The notes under the pieces are model-generated. The model was not told the origin of the DNA, made no database searches, and saw only the letters and a program-made list of their open reading frames with translations. A stretch of DNA of 46,469 nt from Desulfarculales bacterium (GTDB taxonomy: Bacteria; Desulfobacterota; Desulfarculia; Desulfarculales; Desulfarculaceae): NCBI GenBank assembly GCA_031267815.1, contig JAIRYI010000017.1, positions 1 to 46,469 of the forward strand. Reading direction: 5' to 3'. Position 1 is the first letter of the stretch. Every line of letters begins with the position of its first letter. This document shows, piece after piece, positions 16,627-26,168 of this stretch. Made by a program: the position numbers and the translations under genes.

Positions 16627-19600
16627 ATACTTGCTTTGCCAAACTGTCTAATTCTCTCCACGTGCTTGCTTGCAGTGTTCTTTTTTTATCACTCAGTTGT
16701 AATGCCATTTCTATAAGAGCTTTATGATTTTTATTTTTCAAATCAATTTTTGGAAGCGCAAGATATTCAACAACACTAACGCCAAGGCTTAATTGAGCTG
16801 CATACGCGGAAATTGCCTCAGAAACAATAGGAGCATTCAACAGAGATGTAAGAAATGCGGCTTCTTCCAAACTTTTACAAGGAACAAAGTAGAGCTTATG
16901 GTCAAGGATAACGAGTTTCTTTCCAATCTTCGGGTGCTTAAATGGCGCTATAATGGCGGCAGCAAATTTTCCACCTGACATTTCACGCCATGCTACTTTG
17001 TACTTGGTGAAAGAATACGCGCCGGTATTCCAGAGAGACCACCACACTTGATTTTTTTGGAATCTACGGAAACTCGACCGTTGTTCAAGCACCGGCTGAA
17101 ACCGTTTCAAATAGCGAAATGTCGCAGGGAAATCAGTTGGCAGGTCTGGATCGCCGTGCATTCCTCGTTGTGGGACCAATACACAATAGTTGAGATCAGG
17201 CTCCGCTTTGAAAGCAGTCACACCTCGCCCGCGCAAGAGCGGGAAAAGATGATCCATTTCTATATTGGCTTTGATTCTTGGAATATCTCTTCGCTTACCC
17301 AACGTGGGATCATTCTCAATGGAGATCAATCTTCCGGGTTTGCTGGCACCAGTTATGCGGACAAAAAAAATACCGTTGGCATCGGTTGTGATCCCTTTTC
17401 GTGCCACATAGTCATGTGTTCTCGGCGCAAAGAGGCTTTGCCACGTTTCATGCTGGGCTCGTGTACCTTTTAGCCAAGGGCCTGCATCTGTTCCAGGAAT
17501 AGGCGAGGCCAACCCATCAAATTTTTTAGCTTCAAGGATAAATTCTTCCGCAGTCGCGTAACTGCGTTTGGGTTGACCGGTTACTCCTGCCGGAGACCAC
17601 CAGCGGTATGAGACAGGATATTGGGTAGATGAACCTGTCTTGAAGATGAGAAGCGTCGCGTGATTACTGACGCCTTCAAAAGGCGCTATTTTAGCAAAAT
17701 CCTCAACGCACTTTACCGCAAACGGTAAATCAAGGCGTGAAATTTTAAATCTTCTAAATCCTTGACTGGATTCATTGGAAAACACTGTGCCGGTGATGAG
17801 AAATGCCAGCGTTCCGCCATGTTTTAACCAGCGTTCCGCTGCGACATAAGTGACGACAGTCGATATGTCGGATTCGATTCCGCCAACCCATCTATCATCA
17901 CTGAATACTCCTAATTTAACACATTGATCCCTAATGATTTTGGCATAATCCGGTGGTAAATGACTCCATTTCACCCATGGAGGATTCCCGCAGACAAAGT
18001 CTGCTGCTGGCGTTGAGCTTGCCGCAAAGCGATCCGCAAGAATTGAACACCAAATGCCGTTCCATCCCTCTTTATGGAGTTTCACCAGAGAATCAACTGT
18101 TTGTCTGAATATCTCCTGATCTGCAAGCGACATGGATTTTGCGGCTTCTTGCTTCATAAGCGCTGAAAAAGTCTTGTCAGAGTTATTTCCGGTTTCAATA
18201 AACTCTCGCAAATGCATGAAAAAAGTAAAAAAATCAGTATGTTCAACTAATGCTTGGGGAACCGAAAAACGAAATATGCCTTTTTCTGTCTGCAGAATAT
18301 GCTCAAAGGTTGTATCTACCAACTCGACAGGATTAATTGCGTCAGCCAAATAAACTGGTAGACGAATCCCTTGGCCGGGTATTAGCCATTGTGATAAATA
18401 GACGACAAGAGAAGCGCGTGTCGTAAGAACTGCCAACGGGTTCAAATCCATACCGTTTAATCCGTCGAGTAGTTTTTCGGCAGTCGTATCCGGATCTGCA
18501 TGTGTAATGCGCCGCCGCAAGGCTTCTAGCAAAAAAGTCCCTGAGCCGCAAGTCGGATCGGTGAGACTGTGATTTCGCTGCCAACCAGCTTCATTCATGA
18601 CATGTGAAGCCAACCAGTCAGGAGTATAAAATTCTCCAAGCGCATGGCGAAGCTCACGCGGTACGAACGATTGATAAAGTCCCTTGAACAAGTCACGTGT
18701 AGAATCAGAATTTTTTTTGGAAACATCAAAATTGATATTTGCAAGTGCTATAATAAGTGACTCAACCCCAGGAGCTAGAGTTGTCCATGCTTTATCATCA
18801 AGGTACCAAGCAAAAAAATCGCCATTGAGCATATTGGAGACGCCTGCCCCCATAAACAGCTCACCGCTTTCAATCACTTGTAGACGATCTTTTATTGGTG
18901 AAGCGTTGTCACGGATGTCTTCCGCTGCGTTTTTTAAAGCCATTGCCGCAACAAGTTTGGCAACAAGAGCAATAAATGTATTCAGGGCAAAAATATAAGC
19001 CGAAACATTGGCTCCATAATCCTGATTATGTATTTCGCTTTGCCTTACAAGAAGCTGCCTTAATGCATCAGTTTGTATACCGACTACTTGACCAAATAGT
19101 CGGCGCCATTCAAAAAAAAGCAACTTTGTCTTGTTTGTTTTGTTAGCTCTTTCCGCGTTCAATATGGCTTGAAACAATTTTGGAATCAGTTCCGCGCCAA
19201 GTGGTGACTCCGGTCCTGCCACATCTGCCAATAAAAGGGGATGTACCAGAGGAATCCCATTGTTACGCAGAGAATTGAGTAATCTTTTTGAGCTTGCTAT
19301 ACTGAAATTAGAAAGTGATGACCAATGTGCGCCATCACTATGAATTTCACCAAAGGCAATGTGTGAGCCATCCCAAATGACCAACTGGTAGTCACTGACC
19401 TCTCTGCCTTCCTCTAGCGAAAGAATCGCAGCGTATTCTTCGGCTTGCTGTTGAGCATGGGCCGTAGCCCGTTTGCTGCCGTCAAGGCTCTTTGGCGGCT
19501 CATATTCAATGACAACCGCGCCGTGAGCTACATCGGCAAAACGCTTCCGACGCGGGTCTAAAGTCGGCAATGTCAAGTCAAGCCGGAAAGGAGACCAAGC

Positions 19601-19762
19601 AATCCCCAAAGCAATGCAGGCGGTTTCCAATGCCTTTTCCAATTCATGCCGGAGGCTAGCTTCGTTGGGAGAACCAGCAGTGGCAGATGCTGCAACTCTA
19701 AGCAATGCGGCGGCGATTTCATCAAATGAATCTAACGTGGCTGATGATTCCGGCGTTTTCAT
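16616..19762 (-). CDS. Eco57I-like N6-adenine methyltransferase / restriction enzyme
   Basis: 1048 aa from the ATG at 19762 (MKTPESS); an upstream TTG would add 15 residues. The methylase core is intact: FYTPDWLASHV, SAM motif I DPTCGSGTFLLEAL, GMDLNPLAVLTTRASL, and the catalytic NPPW in CGNPPWVKW. An N-terminal segment (about 60-130) looks like a PD-(D/E)xK nuclease domain, D-x9-VIEYEPPKS, but has Glu where the E-x-K lysine usually lies, so cleavage activity is uncertain. The C-terminal 400 residues probably hold the DNA target-recognition region. One protein carrying methylase, specificity and perhaps nuclease fits a type IIG/type IV-like defence enzyme. It is more AT-rich than the flanking genes, which suggests transfer. 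Confidence 0.82.
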   Translation of the reverse strand: MKTPESSATLDSFDEIAAALLRVAASATAGSPNEASLRHELEKALETACIALGIAWSPFRLDLTLPTLDPRRKRFADVAHGAVVIEYEPPKSLDGSKRATAHAQQQAEEYAAILSLEEGREVSDYQLVIWDGSHIAFGEIHSDGAHWSSLSNFSIASSKRLLNSLRNNGIPLVHPLLLADVAGPESPLGAELIPKLFQAILNAERANKTNKTKLLFFEWRRLFGQVVGIQTDALRQLLVRQSEIHNQDYGANVSAYIFALNTFIALVAKLVAAMALKNAAEDIRDNASPIKDRLQVIESGELFMGAGVSNMLNGDFFAWYLDDKAWTTLAPGVESLIIALANINFDVSKKNSDSTRDLFKGLYQSFVPRELRHALGEFYTPDWLASHVMNEAGWQRNHSLTDPTCGSGTFLLEALRRRITHADPDTTAEKLLDGLNGMDLNPLAVLTTRASLVVYLSQWLIPGQGIRLPVYLADAINPVELVDTTFEHILQTEKGIFRFSVPQALVEHTDFFTFFMHLREFIETGNNSDKTFSALMKQEAAKSMSLADQEIFRQTVDSLVKLHKEGWNGIWCSILADRFAASSTPAADFVCGNPPWVKWSHLPPDYAKIIRDQCVKLGVFSDDRWVGGIESDISTVVTYVAAERWLKHGGTLAFLITGTVFSNESSQGFRRFKISRLDLPFAVKCVEDFAKIAPFEGVSNHATLLIFKTGSSTQYPVSYRWWSPAGVTGQPKRSYATAEEFILEAKKFDGLASPIPGTDAGPWLKGTRAQHETWQSLFAPRTHDYVARKGITTDANGIFFVRITGASKPGRLISIENDPTLGKRRDIPRIKANIEMDHLFPLLRGRGVTAFKAEPDLNYCVLVPQRGMHGDPDLPTDFPATFRYLKRFQPVLEQRSSFRRFQKNQVWWSLWNTGAYSFTKYKVAWREMSGGKFAAAIIAPFKHPKIGKKLVILDHKLYFVPCKSLEEAAFLTSLLNAPIVSEAISAYAAQLSLGVSVVEYLALPKIDLKNKNHKALIEMALQLSDKKRTLQASTWRELDSLAKQVFIL

Positions 19763-20060
19763 GACGCATACTGTACCACCAAAGCTAATATGGCACAAGC
19801 AGGACAATGAAAATCAAATTGAAGAAAAATCTTGCCCTACATCCTCATACCCGACCCCTGGTTCCGCATATACTCATCATATACTCATCTCGCAGCTTCT
19901 CGCGCCGAGGACGGCCGTCTTCGCGGATATAACATGAAATTCTTAAAGAAATAGGTAGAATAGGTACGAGGCGGGTCTCCTGGTTTAAGTACAGAGTTGC
20001 TTGCCATGGACGGCAATTTGCGGAAGTCTTGAATTTTGGGATCAGCGGAAAGGACAACAA
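19763..20060. other. Gap between defence gene and glycosyltransferase, with short direct repeat
   Basis: These 298 bases separate divergent genes and hold no convincing coding sequence. An 11-base direct repeat CATATACTCAT occurs twice in tandem at 19867-19877 and 19878-19888. No strong consensus promoter is evident. Confidence 0.5.
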
Positions 20061-21713
20061 ATGCAGGCTCTGGGTTTTATCAACGCCTTTGACGAGCTGG
20101 CCGATTCTGACCCGCGCCTGGGGCGCAAGGTGGCCAACTACGGCCTGGTCAGCGCCCTGCTGGAATACAGCTCCGCTGACGAGCTGCACTTTTTTCTGCC
20201 CTTTTACGGCGCCGCCCAGGCCTTTGAGCGCGGTTATTCCTCTTTTCTCAAAAAAAACGACAACGAAAAAAGAGTCAAACTGCTCTCCGCCCTGGGTCTG
20301 CCCGCCCATGTCCGGCGCAACTCTTATCTGGCCGTTCACGCCGCCGAGCTGGACCGCTATTTTCCGGAAATGTGCCATCTGCGCAATCAATGGGCGCGAG
20401 AACCTTTTCCCCTTACCTGCACCCCCCACACTTTGAGCTACTGGTCAACCCAGTTGCGCAATATATATAAGGTGCTACCGGGGGTGCGGGCCTATGACGC
20501 GATATTCTGCACCAGCCAGGCGGCCAAAGAGCATCTGCGCCTGGAGATGGGCAAAATCGCTCAGAACCTGCGCGCTCTGGGTTTGAGCCGGGCCGGTTAT
20601 AAAGGACGCCTGGACGTCATCCCCCTGGGAGTGCGCGCTTCCGATTTTGCCGCCGTAAGCCGGGAAGAGGCCTTAAAAACCCTCGGCCTCCCTGCCGGCG
20701 TACCCACCCTGCTCTGCCTGGGACGGCTCACTCCTTTTGATAAATTCGATCTGGCGCCCCTGATAGGGATTTTGTGGCTGCTCAATCAGAAAGAGCCGGT
20801 GCGCCTGCTTCTGGCCGGAGCGGAGCAGCGGCGCTACGGGCGGCAGATTATGGCTTTCGCCCAGGAACTGGGCCTGGGGGAAAGAGTGTTCCTTTTCGCC
20901 GATTTCGCGAGCAGCCTGAAACCCTGTCTTTTGGCCGCCTGTGATATTTTTGTCTCCCCGGCCGACAATATTCAGGAAACTTTCGGCTTATCCCTGCTGG
21001 AAGCCATGGCCGCCGGCAAACCGGTGGTGGCCGCGGACTTCAGCGGCTACCGCGATTTGGTCAGGCACGGCCAGAGCGGTTTTCTCGTGCCCACCCTGCG
21101 GGCGGAGGACATGGGCCCCATCGACGCGCTGTGGCCTCTGCTGCCCGAACATATGAGCGCCCTGCAGGTGGCCCAGCGCACCCCTCTGGATATGGACGCA
21201 TGGCTGGGCTATCTTAAGCTCCTGCTGGGCGACGGCAATTTGCGCCTCCAGATGGGAGAAGCCGGGCAAAGAAGAATCCGGGAGCTTTTTGATTGGAAAG
21301 TGGTGGTGGGGCGCATGGAAGAGCAGTGGAAGGCGCTGAAAGCTGAGGCCCTGCGGGCTGAGGCCCTGCGGGCCGGCGGCGGGACGGAAGAGACGGAAGA
21401 GAATGTCTTTAATCTCTCTTTTAAAGAGATGTTCGGCCATTTCATGAGCGGCAGCCTGCCCCTTTACCGCAATTTCAAAGCCGGCCCTTTGGCGGAATTA
21501 TTCAAAAAAGGCCAATGGGGGACTTTTCCCAATACCGACTTGGGCGGGGCTTTCAATCCCGGAGTTGTGAAAACCGTCCTGGATTTTGTGGAGAGCCAGG
21601 GCGGAGCCAGTCTCATGGATTTGTATCAGGCCAGCGGCGGGGAAATGCCTGCCTTTCAGATGGAACATTTGTGCCTTTGGGCGCTGAAATACGGCATTTT
21701 AAGCCAGGAATAA
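20061..21713 (+). CDS. Family 4 glycosyltransferase
   Basis: 550 aa from ATG 20061, preceded by AAAGGA at a 6-base spacing; an upstream GUG/ATG would add 20 unlikely residues. The C-terminal GT-B domain is clear: VPTLLCLGRLTPFDKFD, LLLAGAEQRRYG, and the donor-binding FVSPADNIQETFGLSLLEAMAAGKPVVAADFSGYRDLV, with the E-x7-E pair of retaining GT4 enzymes. The N-terminal half (about 1-190) is a divergent acceptor domain. After the catalytic fold there is a roughly 120-residue C-terminal extension without known motifs, joined by a short tandem repeat (AEALRAEALRA). The sugar and acceptor are unknown. It is followed by a GlgA-like gene, so polysaccharide or glycogen-like metabolism is likely. Confidence 0.85.
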   Translation: MQALGFINAFDELADSDPRLGRKVANYGLVSALLEYSSADELHFFLPFYGAAQAFERGYSSFLKKNDNEKRVKLLSALGLPAHVRRNSYLAVHAAELDRYFPEMCHLRNQWAREPFPLTCTPHTLSYWSTQLRNIYKVLPGVRAYDAIFCTSQAAKEHLRLEMGKIAQNLRALGLSRAGYKGRLDVIPLGVRASDFAAVSREEALKTLGLPAGVPTLLCLGRLTPFDKFDLAPLIGILWLLNQKEPVRLLLAGAEQRRYGRQIMAFAQELGLGERVFLFADFASSLKPCLLAACDIFVSPADNIQETFGLSLLEAMAAGKPVVAADFSGYRDLVRHGQSGFLVPTLRAEDMGPIDALWPLLPEHMSALQVAQRTPLDMDAWLGYLKLLLGDGNLRLQMGEAGQRRIRELFDWKVVVGRMEEQWKALKAEALRAEALRAGGGTEETEENVFNLSFKEMFGHFMSGSLPLYRNFKAGPLAELFKKGQWGTFPNTDLGGAFNPGVVKTVLDFVESQGGASLMDLYQASGGEMPAFQMEHLCLWALKYGILSQE

Positions 21714-21737
21714 AAGCCTCTCCCCGGAGAGGGGCTT
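21714..21737 (+). terminator. Intercistronic hairpin after GT4
   Basis: AAGCCTCTC pairs with GAGGGGCTT around a 6-nt loop immediately after the GT4 stop codon. There is no T-tract, so it is more likely a processing or partial-attenuation hairpin than a full terminator. Confidence 0.4.
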
Positions 21738-21880
21738 GGCCGCGCCTGGGGGCCGATCTTGAGGAAGTTGATTTTTTTGCCGCGCTTAAAGCTATTAAGC
21801 CCGTTTTTCATGGTATGATGTTATAGATGGCGGGTACTGTATAGAAACGTTAATATCAGGCAACATCGCAGGAGAGATAT

Positions 21881-23335
21881 ATGCGGATAGTTTTCTTGAC
21901 GCCGGAAATGTGGCCGTTTACCCCGTGCGGGTATCTGGGAGAAATGGCTTGTGATCTCCCCGCGGCTCTGGCCGCGCAAGGCCACGAACTGACGGTGATC
22001 AGCATCAAGCCCCGGTTATCCCCTCCCTGGGAGCAGGTTATGCTTAAAACCGGCCTGACTTTCAGCGTGCCGGTATCCTGGCGCAATCATCAGGCTGAAA
22101 TCTATAAATATTCCCCTGCATCAGGCATTGACGGCTACTTTATTTACAATCAGCAGCTTTTTGATCGCGACGGCCTCTACGGCAACGCTTACGGCGACTA
22201 TGAAGACAACAGCGAGCGCTTCATTTTTTTCAGCCGGGCGGCTCTGGAACTTCTCATCTCTCTAGGTTCGCCTCCCGATATCATCCATGCCAATAATTGG
22301 ACCACCGGCCTGGTTCCTCTGTATTTGCGTTCGCTGTACCGGGATATTCCGCTTTTCAAAGACTCGGCCAGCCTGATAACAGTACACAATTTGTCCAATC
22401 AGGGCATATTCTGGCATTATGACATGCCTCTGACCAGTCTGGGATGGGAATACTTTAATCCTGATTCCATAGAATTTTACGGGAATATAAATTTACTGAA
22501 GGCGGGTCTGGTTTACGCCGACATGATATCTTTTCCCAGCCCCGGTTATCAGCGCCAGGCCATGACCCCTGAATACGGCTATGGCCTGGAAGGGGTGCTG
22601 CGGGCGCGCAAAGATCATATCGGAGCGGTGCTGGGAGGCGTGAACCCAGGGCGCTGGTCGCCCGCAAACGCGGCGGAATTGGCGGCGCCCTATTCCCGGC
22701 GGGACATGGAAGGCAAATCGGCATGCGCCCGGGACTTACGGGAGAGGCTGGGCCTGCCGGACAGCCGGCGCCCGCTGCTGGCCGTTATAGGCCGTCTGGG
22801 GGCCAAGCGGGGCCTGGAATTTTTGAGCGAGAGTCTGGGCGATATTTTCGCGCTGGGCCTGGATGTGGCTGTCCTGGGCCAGATGGAGCATATGGCTCAG
22901 GCCATGCTGGAAGATTATCAGAAATTTTTTCCCCAAAGACTGGGCTTCAGCATGGATCTGACGCCTCCGGCGGTGCAGCGTTTTCTGGCGGGATCCGATA
23001 TGCTGCTGGTTTACAGCCCCGTCGCGGGCGAGCAGCATTTGCATATGTGCGCTCAGCTTTACGGGACGGCGCCGGTTGCTTTGGACGCGGGGGTGATGAC
23101 CGATTCCATTGTGGAGCATACCCCGGATCATCCCGGCACCGGATTTTTATTCGCCCGCCCGGATAAGACCTCCATGCTTGCCGCTCTGGCCCAGGCTGTG
23201 GCCTGCCGGAATATTCCGGAACAGTGGCAGGGTGTTATGCGGCGCGGCATGGAACAGGATTTTTCCTGGGCGGAAGCGGCCCGCAACTATGAAGAATTAT
23301 ACCGGCAAGCCATAATCCGCCATAAAGAAATATGA
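21881..23335 (+). CDS. Glycogen synthase-like protein with eroded catalytic motifs
   Basis: 484 aa, co-linear with GlgA (GT5): MRIVFLTPEMWPFTP, then IIHANNWTTGLVPLYLR (HxHDW-like), LITVHNLSNQGIF, FYGNINLLKAGLVYAD, GGVNPGRWSP and LLAVIGRLGAKRGLEFL. Key positions are altered. The ADP-glucose-binding K-x-G-G near residue 15 reads TPCGYLG; the S-x-x-EPCGL-Q block reads SPVAGEQHLHMCAQLYGT; and the R-T-G-G-L-D block reads DAGVMTDSI. Glycogen synthase activity is therefore doubtful; it could use another donor or have a regulatory role. GGAGAG precedes the ATG. Its stop overlaps the start of a sensor kinase gene (ATGA), an unusual coupling for a carbohydrate enzyme. Confidence 0.8.
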   Translation: MRIVFLTPEMWPFTPCGYLGEMACDLPAALAAQGHELTVISIKPRLSPPWEQVMLKTGLTFSVPVSWRNHQAEIYKYSPASGIDGYFIYNQQLFDRDGLYGNAYGDYEDNSERFIFFSRAALELLISLGSPPDIIHANNWTTGLVPLYLRSLYRDIPLFKDSASLITVHNLSNQGIFWHYDMPLTSLGWEYFNPDSIEFYGNINLLKAGLVYADMISFPSPGYQRQAMTPEYGYGLEGVLRARKDHIGAVLGGVNPGRWSPANAAELAAPYSRRDMEGKSACARDLRERLGLPDSRRPLLAVIGRLGAKRGLEFLSESLGDIFALGLDVAVLGQMEHMAQAMLEDYQKFFPQRLGFSMDLTPPAVQRFLAGSDMLLVYSPVAGEQHLHMCAQLYGTAPVALDAGVMTDSIVEHTPDHPGTGFLFARPDKTSMLAALAQAVACRNIPEQWQGVMRRGMEQDFSWAEAARNYEELYRQAIIRHKEI

Positions 23336-25596
23336 TGATAAGTCACGCCGGCAAACGTCTTCATCTGCTCTACCGCGCTCTTGAAATCATAACCAGTCCC
23401 ATTGATTTAAAAGAACGCCAGGAGCAGGTGGTGGATATTGTCTACCGGGATATGGGCGCGCGCGGGGTGGTGTTTTTCACCGCCGGCCAGGAAGGCCGCG
23501 TTTTGAATCTCAGCCATTGCGCGCCCTGGGCTTTAACGGAAAGTCTTCCTCCGGACTGGGAATTGGAAGAAAATTTCCGCCGGGTTCTGCGTGAACGGCG
23601 TCAGCCGTTTATTTTGGAAAAGAATATTTCCCAGGACAGGACGGCAAAACTGCTGACCGGTCTGGGGCATGTGCTTCTGCTGCCGGTGCAGGATGACCGC
23701 AACAATTATCATGGCGTCATCGCGGTGATTTTGAATAAAAATCCCTCTGCTGACGACAAGATGATGCTGGAGATCCTGAGCCGGGCCATGGCCAGCATGA
23801 CGCGCAATTTTGCCTACTACCGGGAATCGCGCCAGAGGATTACCGAACTCAGCCTGCTGGCGGAAGTAGGGCAGATTGCTTCCTCAATTATTGACACCAG
23901 GCAGTTGATTCAGACCATCGTTGATTTATTGTGCCGGTTTCTGGGGGCCGCCTCAGGACTTATCGTGGTTAAAAATCACAGCGACAGATATCACAGCGCC
24001 TATTTCGGCGCCGTGCCCTCCCCGCAGCTGCATTTGCTGCCGGACAATTGCGCGAACCCGCGGGAAGATTTCAAGCGCTGCGCTTATCTTTTCAAATATC
24101 CCGAAGAGAACAGCGTGTGCGCGGCCCTGCCCTTTAAAGAAGCCATGGAAGGCTATATTTGCCTGTTTGAAAAATTTTCCCAACCCGAAGGCAAGGCTTT
24201 TGCCGTCAGCGATAAAAAACTCCTTGATATCACCGCCAGCGTAATCGCTCCGGCCATAGGCAATTCCGTCAACTATAAAAGGATTGAGGAATTGGCCGAA
24301 AGCAACGCCGGGATGGTGACCACTTTAAGCAGTTTGTACGAGGTCAGCAATTTTCTGCTCTCATCTTCCCGTTTTCGGCACCGGGTAATAGTCCTTCTGC
24401 AGGCTCTGGTCCACCCGGACGGTTTCGGTTATGAGCAGGCCATATTCTTTGAGGCTGATCATAAAGACGGCGAGCTGCGCTCCGTGGCCGGAATGCGCAA
24501 AGATGAATTCAAACAGCCAAGGTCTCTGGCGGTGAGCCTGTCTGACCTGCTGCGGCAGGATCCGGAACAGATTATAGAAAAATACGGATTAAAACCGGAT
24601 TTGAGTTTTTCTCTGCGGGCCGCGGATAATCCTTTGGTGAAAGCCCTTGACAAAGGCAAGGTGACGGCGCCGGACCACCTCGAAATACGCCGGCAATTGC
24701 CGATGAAGGAAAATGATATGTGCCTCATCCTGCCCTTGGCTTCCAAAGGCCAGGGAGAAGGAGTGGTGGCTCTGTTCAGCCCCCAGGAGACCGTGAGTCA
24801 GGAATCTATTAATATATTAAAAATGCTGGCCGATCAGGCGGAGATGGCCCTGGCCTCCAGTAAAACTCTTCAGAATCTCCATCAGGCGCACCGGGAACTG
24901 GCGGAAATGCGCAACCGCCTCCTGGAAGCGGACCGGCAGGCGGCTCTGGGGGAAATCGCCTCAGGCATGGCTCATGAAATCCGCAATCCTCTTATGAGCA
25001 TTGGCGGGCTGGTCACCCGGGCCCGTAAAAAATTATCCGAAACGGATCCGGTGACAGGATATCTGGACGGAGTTATTGAAGAAGTCCGGCGTATGGAAAA
25101 ATTGCTGGAGACTGTCTTCAATGTCACCAGCGATGTAACCGCTGATCTGGTCAAGACGAAGCTGCCGGATATTATGGATAATGCCCTGGATCTGCTGGGC
25201 GATATGCTGAACGGGATTAAAGTTGAAAAAGAATATAAAGCCGGTCTACCGGACATTTACTGTGACGAGCGGTTGATGAAACAGGTATTTTTCAATATTC
25301 TGCTCAACGCGGTTCAGGCTGTGACAGGCAAGGAAGGCAGGATTATCCTGCGCGCCGGCATTGAACTGCGCGACAGCCATACCATGGTGACCGGAGAAGT
25401 GGAAGATAACGGAGGCGGCATTGACCCGGCCATAATGGGGAAGGTCTTTAACCCGTTTTTCACCACCAAACCGGCCGGCTCCGGTTTGGGCCTGTCCTAT
25501 GCCTATGGCATAGTTTCCCGCCACAACGGCAGTATAGAAGTGCATAATCAGGGCCAGGGCGCTTCATTTATTGTATTATTGCCGGTAGTGATGTAA
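23332..25596 (+). CDS. GAF-domain sensor histidine kinase
   Basis: 754 aa, cytoplasmic, with no membrane segments. Two or three GAF-like sensory regions occupy about residues 10-165, 175-315 and 330-505 (LEIITSPIDLKERQEQVVDIV opens the first). A coiled linker leads to the HisKA box GMAHEIRNPLMSIGG with phospho-acceptor His548. The ATPase domain has the N box (FFNILLNAVQAV), G1 (VEDNGGGIDP) and F/G2 (FNPFFTTKPAGSGLGLSYAYGI). It resembles NtrB-type kinases. No response regulator is encoded beside it, so its partner lies elsewhere. The ATG overlaps the stop of the GlgA-like gene, so expression of the two is coupled. Confidence 0.9.
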   Translation: MMISHAGKRLHLLYRALEIITSPIDLKERQEQVVDIVYRDMGARGVVFFTAGQEGRVLNLSHCAPWALTESLPPDWELEENFRRVLRERRQPFILEKNISQDRTAKLLTGLGHVLLLPVQDDRNNYHGVIAVILNKNPSADDKMMLEILSRAMASMTRNFAYYRESRQRITELSLLAEVGQIASSIIDTRQLIQTIVDLLCRFLGAASGLIVVKNHSDRYHSAYFGAVPSPQLHLLPDNCANPREDFKRCAYLFKYPEENSVCAALPFKEAMEGYICLFEKFSQPEGKAFAVSDKKLLDITASVIAPAIGNSVNYKRIEELAESNAGMVTTLSSLYEVSNFLLSSSRFRHRVIVLLQALVHPDGFGYEQAIFFEADHKDGELRSVAGMRKDEFKQPRSLAVSLSDLLRQDPEQIIEKYGLKPDLSFSLRAADNPLVKALDKGKVTAPDHLEIRRQLPMKENDMCLILPLASKGQGEGVVALFSPQETVSQESINILKMLADQAEMALASSKTLQNLHQAHRELAEMRNRLLEADRQAALGEIASGMAHEIRNPLMSIGGLVTRARKKLSETDPVTGYLDGVIEEVRRMEKLLETVFNVTSDVTADLVKTKLPDIMDNALDLLGDMLNGIKVEKEYKAGLPDIYCDERLMKQVFFNILLNAVQAVTGKEGRIILRAGIELRDSHTMVTGEVEDNGGGIDPAIMGKVFNPFFTTKPAGSGLGLSYAYGIVSRHNGSIEVHNQGQGASFIVLLPVVM

Positions 25597-25665
25597 AAAA
25601 CTTGGGGCGGCTTTGCCTTGCCGGCGTTTTATTGTTAACCGTATCAAAAAGGCGGCTTTAATAAA

Positions 25666-26127
25666 ATGAAAATAAATCATATTTTGATAAACCCTCCTTC
25701 TCCCTCCGGGCCGGACCGGCCCGCGCCCTCCGGGCCGGGTGTTTTTAACAATTATTTAAATGAGGCTCTGAGTTCTTCCTCCCCGCAGGCCCTGCCCCTG
25801 GGGCAGAGCGCGCCGCCGCCCCTCCGGGAATCCTTGTCCGTCAGGCCGGGCCCTATTGTTCCCGGCAGTCTGGAAGACGGCTGCCTGGCTCAGGCCGGAT
25901 CGCTTCTGGGCAGTCTGGAAAAATATCAGGCCCAGCTGGCCAACCCCAGGGTCAGCCTGAAAGAAGCGGCGGGGAGTCTGGAGAAAATGGAGACCGAGAT
26001 GGATTCTCTGACCTCTTTGCTGGAAGGACTTCCGGCTGACAGTCAAAGCCGTCAGCTTATGGAGGAAATATCCGCTTTGGCTCTGGCTCAGTCCATAAAA
26101 TTCCGCCGGGGCGACTATCTGGAATAG
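25666..26127 (+). CDS. Small conserved protein with proline-rich N-terminus
   Basis: 153 aa. The first 65 residues are rich in Pro, Ser and Gly and probably disordered. The rest is predicted helical and leucine-rich (LLGSLEKYQAQLANPRVSLKEAAGSLEKME) and ends FRRGDYLE. I recall this helical part, with the KF-RGDY ending, as a family of uncharacterised deltaproteobacterial proteins, but I cannot name it. It follows the sensor kinase by 69 bases on the same strand and may be co-transcribed. No function is assigned. Confidence 0.65.
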   Translation: MKINHILINPPSPSGPDRPAPSGPGVFNNYLNEALSSSSPQALPLGQSAPPPLRESLSVRPGPIVPGSLEDGCLAQAGSLLGSLEKYQAQLANPRVSLKEAAGSLEKMETEMDSLTSLLEGLPADSQSRQLMEEISALALAQSIKFRRGDYLE

Positions 26128-26168
26128 GCGGGAATACTATCCCGGCCGGTTTAGCGAAGGGTTCTTTT

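Noticed and set aside
19845-20429. 194-residue minus-strand frame overlapping the GT4 start
   Set aside because: Most of it is the shadow of the glycosyltransferase; the remaining tail has no family pattern.
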